From: Nothophaeocryptopus gaeumannii
Taxonomy: Eukaryota > Ascomycota > Dothideomycetes > Mycosphaerellales > Mycosphaerellaceae
DNA length: 64,000 nucleotides
NCBI GenBank assembly: GCA_031771865.1
Contig: JASISA010000041.1
Location: 1,178,001 to 1,242,000, forward strand
Direction: 5' to 3'
Position 1 is the stretch's first letter. Every line of letters starts with the position of its first letter. This document shows positions 63,670 through 64,000 of the stretch, in pieces. Below the pieces are notes generated by a model, which searched no databases, had not been told where the DNA came from, and worked only from the letters and a program-made list of their open reading frames with translations. The position numbers were made by a program, and so were the translations under genes.

Positions 63670-64000
63670 ATGTTCTGGCGATTCGGCGGCTATGCCAATA
63701 TCAGTACCATTGACACTATCCTCGACAAGCAAGATGTCACGTTGGAAGAGCTGCTCGACGAGAGCGACCTGATACAAGAGCTGAAACAGCAGAATAGCAA
63801 GCTGATCGAGTTTCTGCGCGAGGAAGAGAGACTGCAGAAGCTACTGAAATACGTTATTGCGGAGCCGAAGACCGAAGAGGATACAACCGAGGATGACGCG
63901 AAAGAAGATGAGGTGAAGTCGCCCGAAGATGAGAAAACTTCAGGAGGCATCTCTTTCTTCGGCAAGGGCAAAGGTCGTGCGCGGTCGAAGTCCATCAACA
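63670..64000 (+). CDS. SAPS-family Sit4/PP6 phosphatase-associated protein, 5' part
   Basis: The frame is open from the ATG at 63670 to the window edge (110 residues), so the gene continues to the right. The start MFWRFGGYANISTIDTILDK, followed by VTLEELLDESDLIQELKQQN and KLIEFLREEERLQKLLKYVI, is the conserved SAPS opening of yeast Sap155/185/190, fission yeast Ekc1 and human PP6R subunits. These bind the Sit4/PP6 phosphatase and act in TOR signalling and cell-cycle progression. The acidic linker after residue 70 is usual in fungal members. Confidence 0.9.
   Translation, partial: MFWRFGGYANISTIDTILDKQDVTLEELLDESDLIQELKQQNSKLIEFLREEERLQKLLKYVIAEPKTEEDTTEDDAKEDEVKSPEDEKTSGGISFFGKGKGRARSKSIN

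Overview
The window is nuclear DNA of a filamentous ascomycete (Pezizomycotina, most likely Dothideomycetes). The evidence is dense, mostly single-copy fungal genes with short (about 50-60 nt) GT-AG introns, on both strands with no operon logic, plus fungal-specific families (HET, fungal BTB, siderophore MFS, Cdc24 with CH-DH-PH-PB1). No rRNA, tRNA, CRISPR array or intact transposon was recognised. Gene models below were spliced by eye: exon joins were chosen where reading frame, splice sites and family motifs agree.

Layout. 1-3.1 kb: a divergent pair, BLM10 (5' part only) and the GINS subunit PSF3. 3.2-6.6 kb: three tandem minus-strand BTB genes. 6.9-7.8 kb: a rhomboid-like Dsc2-type membrane protein. 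8.7-12 kb: two neighbouring plus-strand genes carrying SUMO/ubiquitin-like modules with an intron at the same place in every module. 12.2-15.3 kb: a large disordered coiled-coil protein. 16.4-17.3 kb: CDC42. 18.6-20.7 kb: a siderophore-type MFS transporter with two exact ATCWGATAA (SreA-type GATA) sites upstream. 21.9-27.2 kb: a family X DNA polymerase, the mitochondrial GTPase MTG1 and a pinin-like protein. 27.6-31.9 kb: two alpha/beta hydrolases and an MDR reductase. 33-34 kb: COQ3. 35-38.4 kb: CDC24, the exchange factor for the Cdc42 encoded 18 kb away. 39.7-42.8 kb: an F-box/WD40 protein. 43.4-44.3 kb: a peroxisomal-type enoyl-CoA hydratase.

The 45-58 kb segment looks accessory. A HET-domain gene lies tail to tail with an RBR ubiquitin ligase (22 bp apart). 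The RBR gene is divergent from a nine-exon gene for a glycine-rich, cysteine-bearing protein of unknown function. Beyond these are a BTB pseudogene beside an intact BTB gene, CTK3, and a HET relic fused directly to an acyl-CoA-ligase relic. The HET/RBR/Gly-rich trio is the best candidate here for an undescribed system, but a functional link is inference from arrangement alone.

The right end (58-64 kb) holds a coiled-coil protein, an SDR, a small F-box protein, a WBP2-like GRAM protein and the 5' end of a SAPS-family (Sit4-associated) gene.
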